DNA of 64,000 bases from Leptobrachium leishanense (taxonomy: Eukaryota; Chordata; Amphibia; Anura; Megophryidae). This document shows positions 11,085 to 22,567 of this stretch, piece after piece. The stretch is taken from positions 88,253,877 to 88,317,876 of the forward strand of contig CM019063.1 of the NCBI GenBank assembly GCA_009667805.1, written 5' to 3'. The notes beneath the pieces are model-generated. The model saw only the letters and a list, made by a program, of their open reading frames with translations. It ran no database searches and was not told the DNA's origin. Each line of letters begins with the position of its first letter. The first letter of the stretch is position 1. The position numbers and the translations under genes are program-made.

Positions 11085-11582
11085 ATCACTGCTATTAGAG
11101 GCAACATCATTGCTCTATAACCGTGGAGACCCAGGTTCGAATCCCGGCCAGCGCACCTCTCCAGTAAGTGTCCTTGGGCAAGACACCTAACGGTAAATAC
11201 TTGCCTAGCACACAATATCGGCTGTGGAGTCCAGTGGTAACGTCTATGCCCTTTAACCGTGGAGAAGCAAGTCAAATCCCGTGCAGCACATCCCTCCAAT
11301 ACATCTGTGGAGAAGCAGGTTCTCGTCTTTACGAGAAGCAGGTTCAACCTAACTACTAAGTCCCTGCTTTACAATCATGCAAAGACGACCCGATCCCACT
11401 CAGAAGACGCCACCGGCAAGTGTCCTTGGGCAAGAACCTAACGATATGGAGGTGCCTACCTCACAAAAAATACTTGTACTTCTCATATCAGAATCAGTAT
11501 CATCCATGTGTGGTATTCTAATGTATCTACACCTTGTCAACTATATATAGTGATATATAAATAAAGGATAATAATAATAATA
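11085..11582 (+). mobile_element. tRNA-derived SINE fragments with AATAAT tail
   Basis: Contains the RNA polymerase III B-box GGTTCGAATCC (about 11134-11144), followed by the widespread SINE body words GTGTCCTTGGGCAAGACACC. A second, decayed head-like block lies at about 11250-11300 and a second body piece at about 11416. The 3' end is ATATAAATAAAGG plus an AAT microsatellite at about 11565-11582, a typical SINE tail. It is probably two overlapping or rearranged copies. Confidence 0.75.
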
Positions 11583-12380
11583 GTTATGTTTTAGACTCTT
11601 ACTCAGAAACCGATCTATGAAAAAAAGAGCTGGAAAAAAATTGAATTTATTTTGCAAGCTTTTAAACTGCTAAATGAAAGTTTCTTTAGATGCATAACAC
11701 TATATATGTTATGGAGGCAGACTTTGCAAACAACACCCTGACAGCACTGTCGTAGCTACAGCATCAGTATATTTTATTTATAAAGTGTTTATTCAGTGAC
11801 AATAGACCTTTTCTATTGTATACTGGAATACATTTACAATTCAAAGTCACGCATTAAACATAATATATACAGTGTGAAAGTAAACATTGGTAATTATTGC
11901 AGCAGCATTTTTATTTTAAATAATATAAAAAGCAGGGTTTTTTGATGGAACATAAGAAAAAAGGTTGTGTTGACTAAGCAGTAAGTTGGAAACCAATTTA
12001 AAGAAATAAGTGAAAATATCCAACTCTGGTATTTGGAAACACATTTTTGAACACTGTGGTGAACTCCCACAAATGATATTTCAAGTACAGAGAAAAAAAT
12101 GTTCTAAAAGGCTTATTTCCATGTTAGTTATTATGTGTATTGCGACAAAAAAATGAGGAATGTAGGTCAGATGCACAAAAGGTTTACTCATTTTTATCAG
12201 ACAGTTCTAACACACGCAAGCAAAAAGCATCTCTGTCATTGAAATAAAAGCTATCTCTATCTGCACTCTATACCCTTTATTTTGTTTGTTACAGCAAATT
12301 TCCATACGGCCAATGATATTGCAGGAACTTGGTGCATAAAAGCATTAAGACATGGACAGGGTGCAGAGTTGTGTTTCAAA
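11583..12380. other. Intron, nothing recognised
   Basis: AT-rich, no coding or repeat signature recognised. Confidence 0.5.
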
Positions 12381-13525
12381 GCAACTCTCTGTACATGTAC
12401 ACTCACAAAAATAATGTGGAATGGAAGCCATGAAAAGATTTTATTACTTGGGTGGTAATCCTCACGTATTCATATTGGAGAGAAAAAAATAACAGAACAG
12501 AGAACAAAAGAAAAGTAAAAATACAATGTATTGCACTTTTGGTAAATACAATAGTGCCATACAATAATGACCAATGACAGACCCAAGAGACAAGGGGAAC
12601 GGAAAGGGTAATAGAAAGAGAAAAAAGTAGATAATAGTAAGAAGTGTGTGCATGCTGGATGTTACTTGTTAATGTTGTAAACCAGATGAGGCAAGACAAA
12701 GCACAGTTCCAATAAGTAGTAACTGGAACCTCAGATGTGCAGAGATTAGCCTCCCAATGAGCACACGATCTCAAGCGATTTGGAACAATTACAGTGTGAT
12801 GGAGTTTAGCTCTTTCCACGAGGCATCCATGGTCGATGATATACAAGATGCAATGTTGAGTTGGCAAGTCAGAGGCGCACCATCTCTCAGCTACAGCTTT
12901 TCATGCAGTCAGTAGTATTTTAGAAAGTAAGCTGTTGCCGTTTGAGATGAGTACAGAAAGAGGTCTTGTGAATAAGTAGTTTCATGGGTCCAGAGGGACT
13001 GCGGCATAGAGTACATTTTCCACCAAGGTGCACACCTGTTCCCAACAGATAACTATTTTAGGGCAGGACCATATGTGGGCTTGTGTGCTGCAGAACCTGT
13101 ACTACTTCCAGCAGATGTCCAGGGAAGAGAGATCCACCCTATGCCAAAGCACAGGTGGGGTGTACTACATCATCAATGTCTTTATAGACTGCTGCTGGAA
13201 AAACTGTAGGGATACAATTAGCCCAACACCACCCATATGCCCTGCCTGTGGTCTCGTCCAACTGGAAGTCCTGATCTCTTTCCCACGTGCTCGCATATCT
13301 AAGCTTCTGGAGAACAAGTAGGAGGAAAGTTTAAGTGTATAAGAGTAATATCAAGCCTTGTGGGTATCTCCTGGATAAGCAAAGCTGTTCGAAAAATGTA
13401 AGCTGGGGTAAACGTGGTGGCCCATATCTCAGGATTGCAAAGTGGCATTGTCACAGATGTGTCATGTACCACAGTCCTCTAGTTTGGCAAACTGAGGGCC
13501 TTATTCCTCTCTTGCCGATAAAAGG
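12381..13525 (-). pseudogene. L1/Tx1-like LINE 3' remnant: ORF2 C-terminus plus 3' UTR
   Basis: On the minus strand, pieces read LTFFEQLCLSRRYPQGLIL, then KLRYASTWERDQD, and further on PSGPMKLLIHKTSF. Order and wording match the C-terminal part of L1/Tx1 ORF2 (LTPFE-LC, P-G-ISL-Y, WE-DLG). Stops and frameshifts are frequent. Downstream sequence (12381-12660 in + coordinates) would be its 3' UTR. The plus-strand open frames at 13028 and 13335 are antisense shadows. It is an old, 5'-truncated copy. Confidence 0.6.
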
Positions 13526-14461
13526 GAGCTGGTATGGGAAGAAAATGGCACAAGCTTGTTCCTACATTTCTTGGTTCATAGGGAGACTGCCACAAGTCCT
13601 TTGTCATTGTATGCTATGCAAGTCAGAAGAAAAACATAATCAGAGTATTGTACCTCATGAGATACATTTTCTAAGCGTATATGTGAACGTATCTTCGTGT
13701 CGACAAGCATTAGAAAACAGATTTTGAAAGTAATTTGAATAAATAGCTATTTTCCGTAATTTTCTTTTATTTGGCTCTAGCATTACAAAATAAATATCAC
13801 ATCATTAGACTTTTTTTATTTCCATCAAACATATTAATGTTTTTTTGTCAGAGATGTAAGCAGAACAATACTACATTAAAAAATGAAATTATATATAATC
13901 TAATATCTGATTGTCACTGCAGATTTGGAACATGTGCCGGAATACATAAAGGAATGCTGTTACAATGTACCTATTTATCTGTATTCATTAGCATTTCACA
14001 TATCTCTATTTATTTGTAATTGCTTTTAATATGTCCTAGTTACATATTCACAATTCTGTTAAGGTACAAGCCATGTAATTTTGTATTACAGCACTATGTC
14101 TGGAGGGCAAAATATCTATGATTTCCATTGAACCTGAATAAAGTAATTGCCTCTTTCTGTAACAAGAGCTTTTCAAACATTGCTTAACCCAGCCATACAA
14201 GAGAAATGCTCTTTAACAAAACGGTAATCTACAAAGCAGCACCATTTTCATATAATCATTATATTGTTTATTCAGGTGGATTTATTGACCATTTCTTCAT
14301 TTTTAGCTGTTTTTTTATGTGACCTATGAAAAAATCAAGTAGAACTGTACAAAACTAAAATAAAATAATTGTTATTTTATCAGAAGACTATAAACTATTT
14401 TCATTAAGAATGAAACATTCACAAGGCTTAATGCTCAGTCATATAATTTTTTTTTTTTTTA
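13526..14461. other. Intron, nothing recognised
   Basis: AT-rich sequence ending in a poly-T run at about 14447-14460, which is probably the reversed tail of the adjacent SINE. Confidence 0.5.
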
Positions 14462-14660
14462 GAAAGGATTTTACCTGGAAGGATACATTGAGATTTCTCT
14501 CGTTTTCAAGTATGTCCTGGGTTGCGAGTATGTACCGTTAGGTGGCTTTCCCAAGGACACTTAGTGGAGAGGTTGCTTGCTGGGATCGAACCCATGACTC
14601 CACAGGCTCTCTCCACGTAGAGCAGTGATGTTACCTCTACTCCACCCAGCCGGTTCGAGC
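14462..14660 (-). mobile_element. tRNA-derived SINE, minus strand
   Basis: Reversed, it begins with a tRNA-like head carrying the B-box GGGTTCGATCCC (14582-14593). It continues with AGTGTCCTTGGGAAAGCCAC and a tail region matching AAAACGAGAGAAATCTCAAT. The same tail occurs at 16950-17010 and 61848-61918, so the family is dispersed in this intron. Confidence 0.8.
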
Positions 14661-14843
14661 TATATCTTTATTTTAGAGCCATCAGTGGCTAGACCAGCTC
14701 TCCAAAATAGTTCTGATTCCTAGTCACTCTATAGCTATGGAACACTACCAACAGCAGGGATGCTCAACCTTGGACCCCCAGATATTTTTAAATCACACTC
14801 CCGACCCATGATAGTAAGCCACTGTTAGGTTGGCAGAGCTTTG

Positions 14844-16572
14844 TAGATATGTGTATTCGTTTCAGAAAAATTCGGAATTTGGAACGAAATTTGATAATTC
14901 GTATTTCGGAAGTACTTCCGAATAACGAATCGATACGATACGAATTTGAAACGAAACGGTATAATACACATTTATTTAGTTTTACACTGTGTCATCACCA
15001 TAAAAGAAAAATTTGAATAATTGATATCAACTATCGAATTTGAAATGAATTATCAAATGGATATCAACAACTATCGAATTTGAAATGGACTATCAAATGG
15101 ATATCATCAAATATTGAATTTGAAATGAACTATCAAATGTATATCAACAACTGTTGAATTTGAAATGAACTATCAAATGGATATCAACACCTATCGAATT
15201 TGAAATGAACTATCAAATGGATATCAACAACTATTGAATTTGAAATGAACTATCAAATGGATATAAACAACTATCGAATTTGAAATGGACTATCACATGG
15301 ATATAAACAACTATTGAATTTGAAAGGAACTATCAAATGGATATCAACAACTATTGAATTTGAAATGATCTATCAAATGGATATAAACAACTATCGAATT
15401 TGAAATGGACTATCACATGGATATAAACAACTATTGAATTTGAAATGAACTATCAAATGGATATCAACAACTATTGAATTTGAAATGATCTATCAAATGG
15501 ATATCAACAACTATCGAATTTGAAATGAACTATCAAATGGATATCAACAACTATCGAATTTGAAATAGACTATCAAATGGATATCATCAAATATTGAATT
15601 TGAAATGAACTATCAAATGTATATCAACAACTTTTGAATTTGAAATGAACTATCAAATGGATGTAAACAACTATTGAATTTGAAATGAACTATCAAATGG
15701 ATATCAACAACTATTGAATTTGAAATGATCTATCAAATGGATATAAACAACTATCGAATTTGAAATGGACTATCACATGGATATAAACAACTATTGAATT
15801 TGAAATGAACTATCAAATGGATATCAACAACTATTGAATTTGAAATGATCTATCAAATGGATATCAACAACTATCGAATTTGAAATGAACTATCAAATGG
15901 ATATCAACAACTATCGAATTTGAAATAGACTATCAAATGGATATCATCAAATATTGAATTTGAAATAAACTATCAAATGTATATCAACAACTTTTGAATT
16001 TGAAATGAACTATCAAATGGATGTAAACAACTATTGAATTTGAAATGAACTATCAAATGGATATCAACAACTATTGAATTTGAAATGATCTATCAAATGG
16101 ATATCAACAACTATCGAATTTGAAATGAACTATCAAATGGATATCAACAACTATCGAATTTGAAATAGACTATCAAATGGATATCATCAAATATTGAATT
16201 TGAAATGAACTATCAAATGTATATCAACAACTTTTGAATTTGAAATGAACTATCAAATGGATATCAACAACTATCGAATTTGAAATGAACTATCAAATGG
16301 ATGTAAACAACTATCGAATTTGAAATGGACTATCACATGGATATAAACAACTATTGAATTTGAAATGAACTATCAAATGGATATCAACAACTATTGAATT
16401 TGAAATGATCTATCAAATGCATATCAACAACTATCGAATCGATTCAAAATTTCAAATCAATCCGAAACTAAACGCGAAACGGAATTAGTTACAAAATTCT
16501 GAAAACAAAAATATTTAAAACGTTACGAAACTAAACTAAACAAAACAAATTTTTCAGCCATGCACATCCCTA
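14844..16572. mobile_element. hAT-like element carrying a 40-bp minisatellite, perfect 8-bp TSD
   Basis: Flanked by GAGCTTTG at 14836-14843 and 16573-16580, a perfect 8-bp duplication. The ends are TAGATATGTGTATTCG on the left and, reversed, TAGGGATGTGCATGG on the right. The subterminal parts are rich in CGAAT/ATTCG, as in the element at 1982-3238. Almost all of the interior is a 40-bp tandem repeat. No transposase is visible. It lies inside an older hAT-type MITE. Confidence 0.88.
15003..16438. repeat. 40-bp minisatellite, about 36 units, with higher-order blocks
   Basis: The unit reads roughly TATCAAATGGATATCAACAA followed by CTATCGAATTTGAAATGAAC, repeated head to tail. Variant units recur at multiples of 120: the ATCATCAAATATTG variant appears near 15100, 15580, 15940 and 16180. 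The stretches 15541-15720 and 15901-16080 are nearly identical at an offset of 360. This shows recent block duplication within the array. Confidence 0.95.
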
Positions 16573-16630
16573 GAGCTTTGTGTGAAATGTAGTCCCAAAC
16601 ATTCTGGTGAGCTAAGGTTGAGCATTCCTG

Positions 16631-16949
16631 ACCTATATCATCTCATACAATAATCCATGAAAATTGTAAGTCTTCAAGACAAAAATAAATGAACAAAAAA
16701 TAACTGGACTAAAGAGTGGTCATTCTTCTTCTTGCTTACAGCTACTTCCTGTAGCTCGATGATTCCCAATGGAAGACAAAAAAGGAGATGGTCGTATATG
16801 ACACGTTAAAAAATAAAAAATACTGTGATTATCATAAGGACTTGATTGTCAGCTACTTTGTTTTAATTTTTTTGGCATATTTAATTGGAATTATATGTTA
16901 GTATTGTTTGGTAACACATATTTGAAAAAATATATATTTATTTATGTAT
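16631..16949. other. Intron, nothing recognised
   Basis: Short AT-rich spacer between the nested hAT pair and a SINE tail. Confidence 0.5.
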
Positions 16950-17012
16950 AAAGTATTTTAGCAGGAAGGATACATTGAGATTTCTCTCATTTTCAAGTAT
17001 GTCCTGGGTTCA
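16950..17012 (-). mobile_element. SINE 3' tail fragment, minus strand
   Basis: AAAGTATTTTAGCAGGAAGG followed by ATACATTGAGATTTCTCTC is the reversed tail of the SINE at 14462-14660. The tRNA-like head is missing. Confidence 0.65.
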
Positions 17013-17131
17013 AGAACATTGAATTGTTACAGTCGTTACAGAAATACAAAGTAAAATATGCAAGATATTAAAAACAACACAAATATACAGATCAACACAG
17101 AAAATAAATATGTAGGAAATAAAGTCACTAA

Positions 17132-18059
17132 CAGGGTAATTCAAAGAGAATCGAAAAGTCACCGCACGTTCGGTGACTTTTCGTTCTCTACAATTCGGTT
17201 CGATTTGGCAAACCCATTTTGGCGACCCTGCGGTGTATTCAGCAAGCACCACAGGGTCCCTGAATTGCAGGTAAAGGTCACCGCAAACCTGCCGCAAACT
17301 CAGCGCAAAACGAGGGTGAACGCACACCGAAACCCGCAAAAACATCTGGAGTAACCTGACAAAAATGCTGGAAAAAACAGAGCAAGAGCCGATCACACAC
17401 AGCACAGCCGCCGGAAAAAGCCGACACCGCAGACGAATGCAGTGAATAAATTAGAAAAACAGTTTGCTTGAATGTTTGAAAAGTGAAACGCTGTTTGCAA
17501 AGAAACTACTGAGCGAAAATGTCTGAAATTTACATATGAGGTCCAATGAATGATAAAAAAGGGCTGTTACAGAAAAAATAAGTAAGGTTAAAAAAAAAAT
17601 AAAAAATCGGATTTTTTTTAAAACAAAAAATCCTGAAAAATGCTTAAAATATCCTAAAAAAATCTATAAATAAAGAGACTCTTTACTGCAGAATATTATA
17701 ATGAACGGTTTATTAGATATTGAATTAAAACGGGAATATTTTTAACATTGAAGCCTGTGGGATTCGTCTGAATAAACCTGCCGAATTAAACCACCGAATG
17801 ACAGGGCATTTAGGGAACCTTTCACTGTTGGTTTGTGCTCTCTGAATAGCCGAAGCATTGCTTCTCTATGGGGATTTCTCTGCCTTCGAACAGGCACTGA
17901 ACAGGCACCAAACAGGCACCGTATGTGCAGGCAATTCGCCAAGATTTGGCAAATTGCCTGCTCTCTGGATAGCCGAATGGCCAGGAAAGTTAACCGTACG
18001 CTAAATTTCAGTGTTCGGTTCCCTTTTAGCAGCCATTCGGATCTCTTTGAATAACCCTG
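17132..18059 (+). mobile_element. Full-length TA-flanked MITE with CAGGGTTATTC ends
   Basis: The left end is CAGGGTAATTCAAAGAGA. The right end, reversed, is CAGGGTTATTCAAAGAGA. TA lies next to the right end and one base away from the left end, suggesting a Tc1/mariner-type target. Just inside the left end is a strong hairpin, GAAAAGTCACCG...CGGTGACTTTTC (about 17154-17183). The interior has a GACCCTGCGGTGTATTC block, an AT-rich centre and GAACAGGCACC repeats near the right end. It has no coding capacity. At 928 bp it is the reference copy for at least nine other copies in the window. Confidence 0.85.
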
Positions 18060-18129
18060 TATGTTACAGGTTTACAGGTTCATTCTGTATATAGTCACTA
18101 TTTTACATGTTTACAGGTGCATTCTGTAT

Positions 18130-18460
18130 TGAGGTACGTATGTTAATAGGGAGCTCTTAAGTGACTTTAGACTGAGGGAAGATTTGATGGCGTCTGGGAG
18201 AATATTCCATGTTTGCAGTGCTCTGTAGGAAAATGAGGATCGAGACACTTTTTTTTTCTATTGTGGTATTGCAAGTAAGGTGCAGGTCTTGGATCGGAGG
18301 TTATAGGATGAGGGTACTGCTGGGGGAAGCAGCCTATTCAGGTAGGGTGGTAGTTTCCCAGAAAAGCTCTTAAACACCAGGTTGGAAAGGTCAAGGGTGC
18401 GTCTGGATTCCAGTGACAGCCAGTTTAGCTCTTTTAAGATGCCACTTTCGTGCATCATGC
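18130..18460 (-). pseudogene. LINE ORF2 C-terminal remnant (L2/CR1-like)
   Basis: The minus strand reads FSGKLPPYLNRLLPP, SSYNLRSK, then after a stop RSSFSYRALQTWNILPDAIK. The order LPPYL ... YNLRS ... FS-RA---WN-LPD-I is characteristic of the region after reverse transcriptase in several LINE clades. It is truncated at both ends and carries an in-frame stop. The clade is uncertain. Confidence 0.6.
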
Positions 18461-19192
18461 CGGAGAGTGACAGCTGTCAGCAGAGAGACGTCCTACGGGA
18501 CAGCCGTTTACACAGTTAGTGCAGCCAGTTGACTATTGGTGTGCTGACTAACATGTCACTGTGCCACCATATAGGGCCATGTGTGAAGCACCTCATGACG
18601 GCACATGGAGGGCTAATGGTGGCAGTGCCAGAAGGTGGATCAGGGTAAGAAAAAATTGCAATATTTCCTCAAGAAATTGAATATTACATCCGTCCTTATG
18701 ACCAATGGTACATCCATTCTTCGTGGGATAATGCAGCAAGAGTGCGTCTAAACCCAACAAATGCGCTTCACACTGTTTTATCCACAAAATATTCTCATAC
18801 TTCCTTGTAACCTGATTGGACTGTGGTATTTAAGATCATGTTTACTCTCAAATATTGAAAGAATACCTAACGCTATACAAATATGTCACCTTGCGTTCGA
18901 AAAAGGAAATCGGTTAAACATAAGTAAATCTAAATATCGATAAAAGAATCCTTATCCAATTATTTTTATGATCTGTCATGTTTAATATGTTTTTCTTGTC
19001 AGTTCCATCATTCCAAATGTATCTTTTACACCATTTCCTTGCAATGTACCATTAAAGATAAGTAGTTAAAAACATGTCACATATCTACTTTGATACATCC
19101 TTTACATACTAATCAAAGAACCAAACCAAGCCAGACATATGTATCTATCCATGACAAATATTGAGGGAGAAAAAACATCTGTGCATGTTACT
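18461..19192. other. Intron, nothing recognised
   Basis: No element end, exon or RNA gene recognised. Confidence 0.5.
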
Positions 19193-20685
19193 TTGAGTTT
19201 AATAAGCACATTTAAGCTCACTACACATCTTTTCCTCGACTCAAATTTCCCTAGTGATGGATGTATACAGTAGATATAAAAATTAAATTTGTGGGCACTT
19301 TCCAGAAAGACAAGCACTATAATAAGAAAAGCACAAACAAACAACAAATCCATTTGTTTTAACCAGCAAGTGGAACTTTTAAATCAGTATCAATTTATTA
19401 CAAAACTTCATAGTTGATAAGGTTAAGAAATTTAAGTGCTCAAAACATTACTTCCTGATACAGTCTACCTGTAAAGAATTAAATTTGACATATAATGGAT
19501 GAGTTATCTCTTCTTTATTATGCCACGGTATAATTTCTGCTCAGCCGAAACATGCAAACTTCATAATGGTGCACGACCATTCATAATGGTGCAAACTTCA
19601 AACTTCATAATGGTGCACGACCCTAAAATAAGTCGACTCTGACAGTGAGCTCCATTTCCGCTAAATGAGAAGTTTGAGGATATCGGCAGAGTCTCACCAT
19701 TTTTATGTCAAAATTATGATCTGTCATCCAGACAAGTTAAAATGATAACTACAGGTTGCACACCTACTATCCGGAATGATCGGGAACCCAAATCTCAAAA
19801 TCCAGGAGAATCCAGTGTTTCAGAGGAAGGCAATCACAGAGGGAGAGCGGCAATCCCCTTCCTGTTGCAGTTCCCAGCACGTACACACATTTCTTCTCAG
19901 ACATGCTGCCCGGAGTCAACATGACTCCAGTCAACATGACTCCATGCAGCATGTCACATGATGGGGCTACCCAGTGGCTCCTAACATGTGTTGTGGTTTG
20001 ATGCCGCACACAGGAGCCAGGTTCCTGAGTGAAAGTGACCACCTGGAGCATCCCTAGTCTGGAATCACTAAAATCTGGATGGCAATTAAAAGTACAGTTT
20101 TCACTGTCTTCTGGATTTTAGAGTTCCAGATAAGTGGTGCTCAACCTTTACAATTAACAATATAGTTGCCAGCATTTTCCACAGTCCTGTTAAGTAGGCA
20201 AGATTAAATATACATGAAAAATAAATGGTTGGACACACGCAAAACATGTGTCAGTGGAGACCTTATTTAGCTTAGTCAGAGTTACTGAATTATTAGAAAG
20301 AGCAGACTCTGTTGTATCATCAAGATGTAGAAAAGCTCTCAAAAAGGCACCCACTCTGCACCTGAGCATTTACCTGTGGATATAGAATATTTTATACTGA
20401 ATATTTTACAGGTAGACTGTATCCGCAAATAATTTTACGAGGACTTACATTTCTTAACCTTATCAACTATGAAGCTTTGTAATAAATTGATACTGATTTA
20501 AAAGTTCCACTTGCTAGTTAAAATAAATGAATTTGTTATTCGTTTGTGCATTTCTTATTACAGTGCTTGTCTTTCTGGAAAGTGCCCACAAATTTAATTC
20601 TTATACCTATACATCCATCACCAGGGAAATTTCAGTCAAGGAAAAGATGTGTAGGGACTCTAAGCTTCATTGTCAGTAAACCTTT
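19193..20685. repeat. Long inverted repeat, arms about 290 bp, spacer about 0.9 kb
   Basis: The left arm (about 19193-19486) contains CATCTTTTCCTCGACT, GTGGGCACTTTCCAGAAAGA and CAAGTGGAACTTTTAAATCA. The right arm (about 20400-20685) contains their reverse complements in reverse order, with small indels. The spacer holds a pogo/Tigger-like MITE (19752-20148) and a short CATAATGGTGCA repeat at about 19560-19625. The origin of the arms is unknown. Confidence 0.85.
19752..20148. mobile_element. pogo/Tigger-like MITE with TA target
   Basis: TA then CAGGTTGCACACCTACTATC at the left. The right end, reversed, gives a diverged AGGTTGAGCACCACTTATC next to TA. Subterminal TCCGGAAT/TCCAGA words match the second copy at 23889-24311. 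No transposase is present. Confidence 0.7.
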
Positions 20686-21180
20686 GATATGTCCAAAATG
20701 ACTGTCATAATTAGACTTGGGCAGGAGGATATGATTTTTTTTCTCACTACCCTTAGCAGAGGTGACTCTATAACTAGACAAAATAGATAGCTGCCAGACT
20801 AGGACCTCACGTGATGGAATGACAGTTAGAGGTCATCTCTGGTACATCTTGGAAACACTACTGGATGTAGAACACGCCTGTTAGCTGGGGGCAAGACCAC
20901 AAGCACACATTCTTGGGGAGAAAAGAAGAAAATCGCACATTTGAAAAACATAAATATATCTGTGTATTCAAAAGGAATACACCCTACACGGACACTGGTT
21001 TAACCCATTCATGTAAACATATACACATCAATAATACATGTAAACATAAACAGGCCTCCAGATTTATATTTATATGCCACACTAATACACTTCTACATAC
21101 ACTTACTCCCATATACCATGAGAGCTGTTTCAGCCATAAAATTTCATCTACCATACAAACGACCATAAAAAATAATGCAG
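20686..21180. other. Intron, nothing recognised
   Basis: No recognisable element or exon; open frames at 20913-21215 look like chance. Confidence 0.5.
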
Positions 21181-21506
21181 AAATCACTCTGCAATATAAA
21201 ACAAAGAGGACATAGATCAGTGTTATAGACTTCGGAAAAAAATGGATCCTGCTTAAATTGTGCTCACAGGATAATTAGAAATCAGTAGGCATATCAGTAA
21301 TACTCAGCCGTCCTGTTGTTGTTGGTGCCACTGGACAATGCTTGTGGAGCGGACCCACTGGAGAGTTAGGACCACAGGATGCACTTGTTGGACCCCCCCC
21401 CCTATCAGGACAAAAAGGCTGGGAACTGCAGGTGCAACAGTGACTACATTTTTTTATTAAAGAGGGGGTTTATATACCACTATGGGGTGCGCTATTCACA
21501 CCAATC

Positions 21507-21541
21507 CTTGAGAAAGTCACCTTTGAGTGACGAAATGCGTC
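21507..21541 (+). other. Hammerhead-like hairpin motif
   Basis: CTTGAGA, then a 5-bp stem GTCAC/GTGAC, then GAAATGCGTC. It differs from the hammerhead core in the first box (CUUGAGA instead of CUGAUGA) and has GAAAU instead of GAAAC. AATAAA lies about 15 bases downstream. Confidence 0.5.
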
Positions 21542-21696
21542 AGATTATATTTTTCCCAATAAATTTATTCACTATTACACCTACTATTACCAGCCCTTTT
21601 GTTGTCCTGATCAGGTGGTCCAACAAGTAGCACCAACAACAGGACAGCTGAGTATTACTGATATGCCTATTGATTTTTAATTATCCTGTGAGCACA

Positions 21697-22138
21697 AGGA
21701 GAAGGAGAAAAGGAGAAAAGTTACCAGGAAAGGCTTAATGATCTTAACATGTACAGCTTGGAAAAAAGACGAGACAGAGGAGATATGATAGAAACATTTA
21801 AATACGTACAGGGAATCCACAAGGTAGAGGAAGGGAGTATATTTAAAAGGAAACAAAATAGCAAAACAAGAGGACATAGTCTTAGATTAGAGGGGCAAAG
21901 GTTTAAAAGTAACATCAGGAAGCATTATTTTACTGAGAGGGTGGTGGATACATGGAACAGTCTTCCAGTTGAAGTGGTAGAGGCCAAAACAGTAATTGAA
22001 TTTAAGCAAGCATGGGATAGGCATAAGGCTATCCTAAACAAAAGATAAATCCAGGTAAAGTATCCATGTAATTGGGCAGACTAGATGGGCCGAAAGGTTC
22101 TTATCTGCCGACATTTTTCTATGTTTCTATGTTTCTAA
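21697..22138 (+). pseudogene. CR1 LINE 3' fragment (ORF2 C-terminus and octamer tail)
   Basis: The plus strand reads LNMYSLEKRRDRGDMIETFK, then RKHYFTERVVDTWNSLP and VEVVEAKTVIEFKQAWD up to a stop. This is the conserved C-terminal end of CR1 ORF2. It is followed by the 3' UTR words GACTAGATGGGCCGAAAGGT and a tail of TTTCTATG octamers at about 22114-22138, the usual CR1 3' terminus. It is 5'-truncated and inserted into the right arm of the inverted repeat. Confidence 0.85.
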
Positions 22139-22383
22139 GTTGAGCAGGGATACATTTTTTCCTGTGTCTACAATACTGCTCTATGTCCTCTTTTTTTTAT
22201 ATTGCAGAGTGATTTCCACGTTATTTTTTTTTGTCATGTGTTTGTATGGAAGATGAAGATCAGAGGAGCCATCATTTGGAGATCACTCTAAGACATGTAT
22301 TACTTGTTATATACATATTTCCTGGCACCTTTGAATATTTCGGTTTTTTTATAAAATGTAATCTTCCCATTCATGCACTAGAG

Positions 22384-22567
22384 CAGTGTTTCCCAACCCT
22401 GTCCTTGGGTACCCTTAAAAGGCACCGGTTTTATGGATTACTTTGGAGAAATGCAGAATGAATCCTGCAATCACTGAGCAGCAAATCATATCTCCTGTGC
22501 TGTGCCTCGGATATTTGGCAAACCTGGCCTGTTAGGGGTAGTTGAGGACCAGGGTTGGGATCCACTG
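22384..22567. mobile_element. hAT-type MITE with CAGTGTTTCCCAACC ends
   Basis: The left end is CAGTGTTTCCCAACCCTGTC. The right end, reversed, is CAGTGGATCCCAACCCTGG. The same family occurs at 32600-32691 (right part only) and 51476-52967 (split by an LTR). No matching TSD was found for this copy. Confidence 0.75.

Larger units (their letters stand above)
14755..16630. mobile_element. Old hAT-type MITE interrupted by a younger hAT element
   Basis: The left part (14755-14843) starts CAGGGATGCTCAACCTTGG. The right part (16573-16630), reversed, starts CAGGAATGCTCAACCTTAG. Joined across the insertion they form one short MITE with inverted ends and a CCAGAT/CATTCTGG interior like the one at 6605-6740. 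Flanking 8-mers (accaacag, acctatat) agree at only five of eight positions, consistent with age. Confidence 0.7.
21181..22213. repeat. Long inverted repeat with hammerhead-like motif between the arms; right arm split by CR1
   Basis: Left arm words AAATCACTCTGCAATATAAA, GCTCACAGGATAATTA and TAATACTCAGCCGTCCTGTT (21181-21345) return in reverse complement at about 21615-21696 and 22139-22213. The right arm is interrupted by a CR1 fragment. Between the arms is CTTGAGA, a GTCAC/GTGAC stem (21516-21520 with 21527-21531) and GAAATGCGTC, followed by CCCAATAAATTT. Confidence 0.8.

Noticed and set aside
11131..11146. tRNA gene suggested by the GGTTCGAATCC box
   Set aside because: No foldable cloverleaf or anticodon arm around it; body and tail are those of a SINE.
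14995..16440. Possible CRISPR-like array
   Set aside because: Units are contiguous 40-mers without distinct spacers, in a eukaryotic intron; it is a minisatellite.
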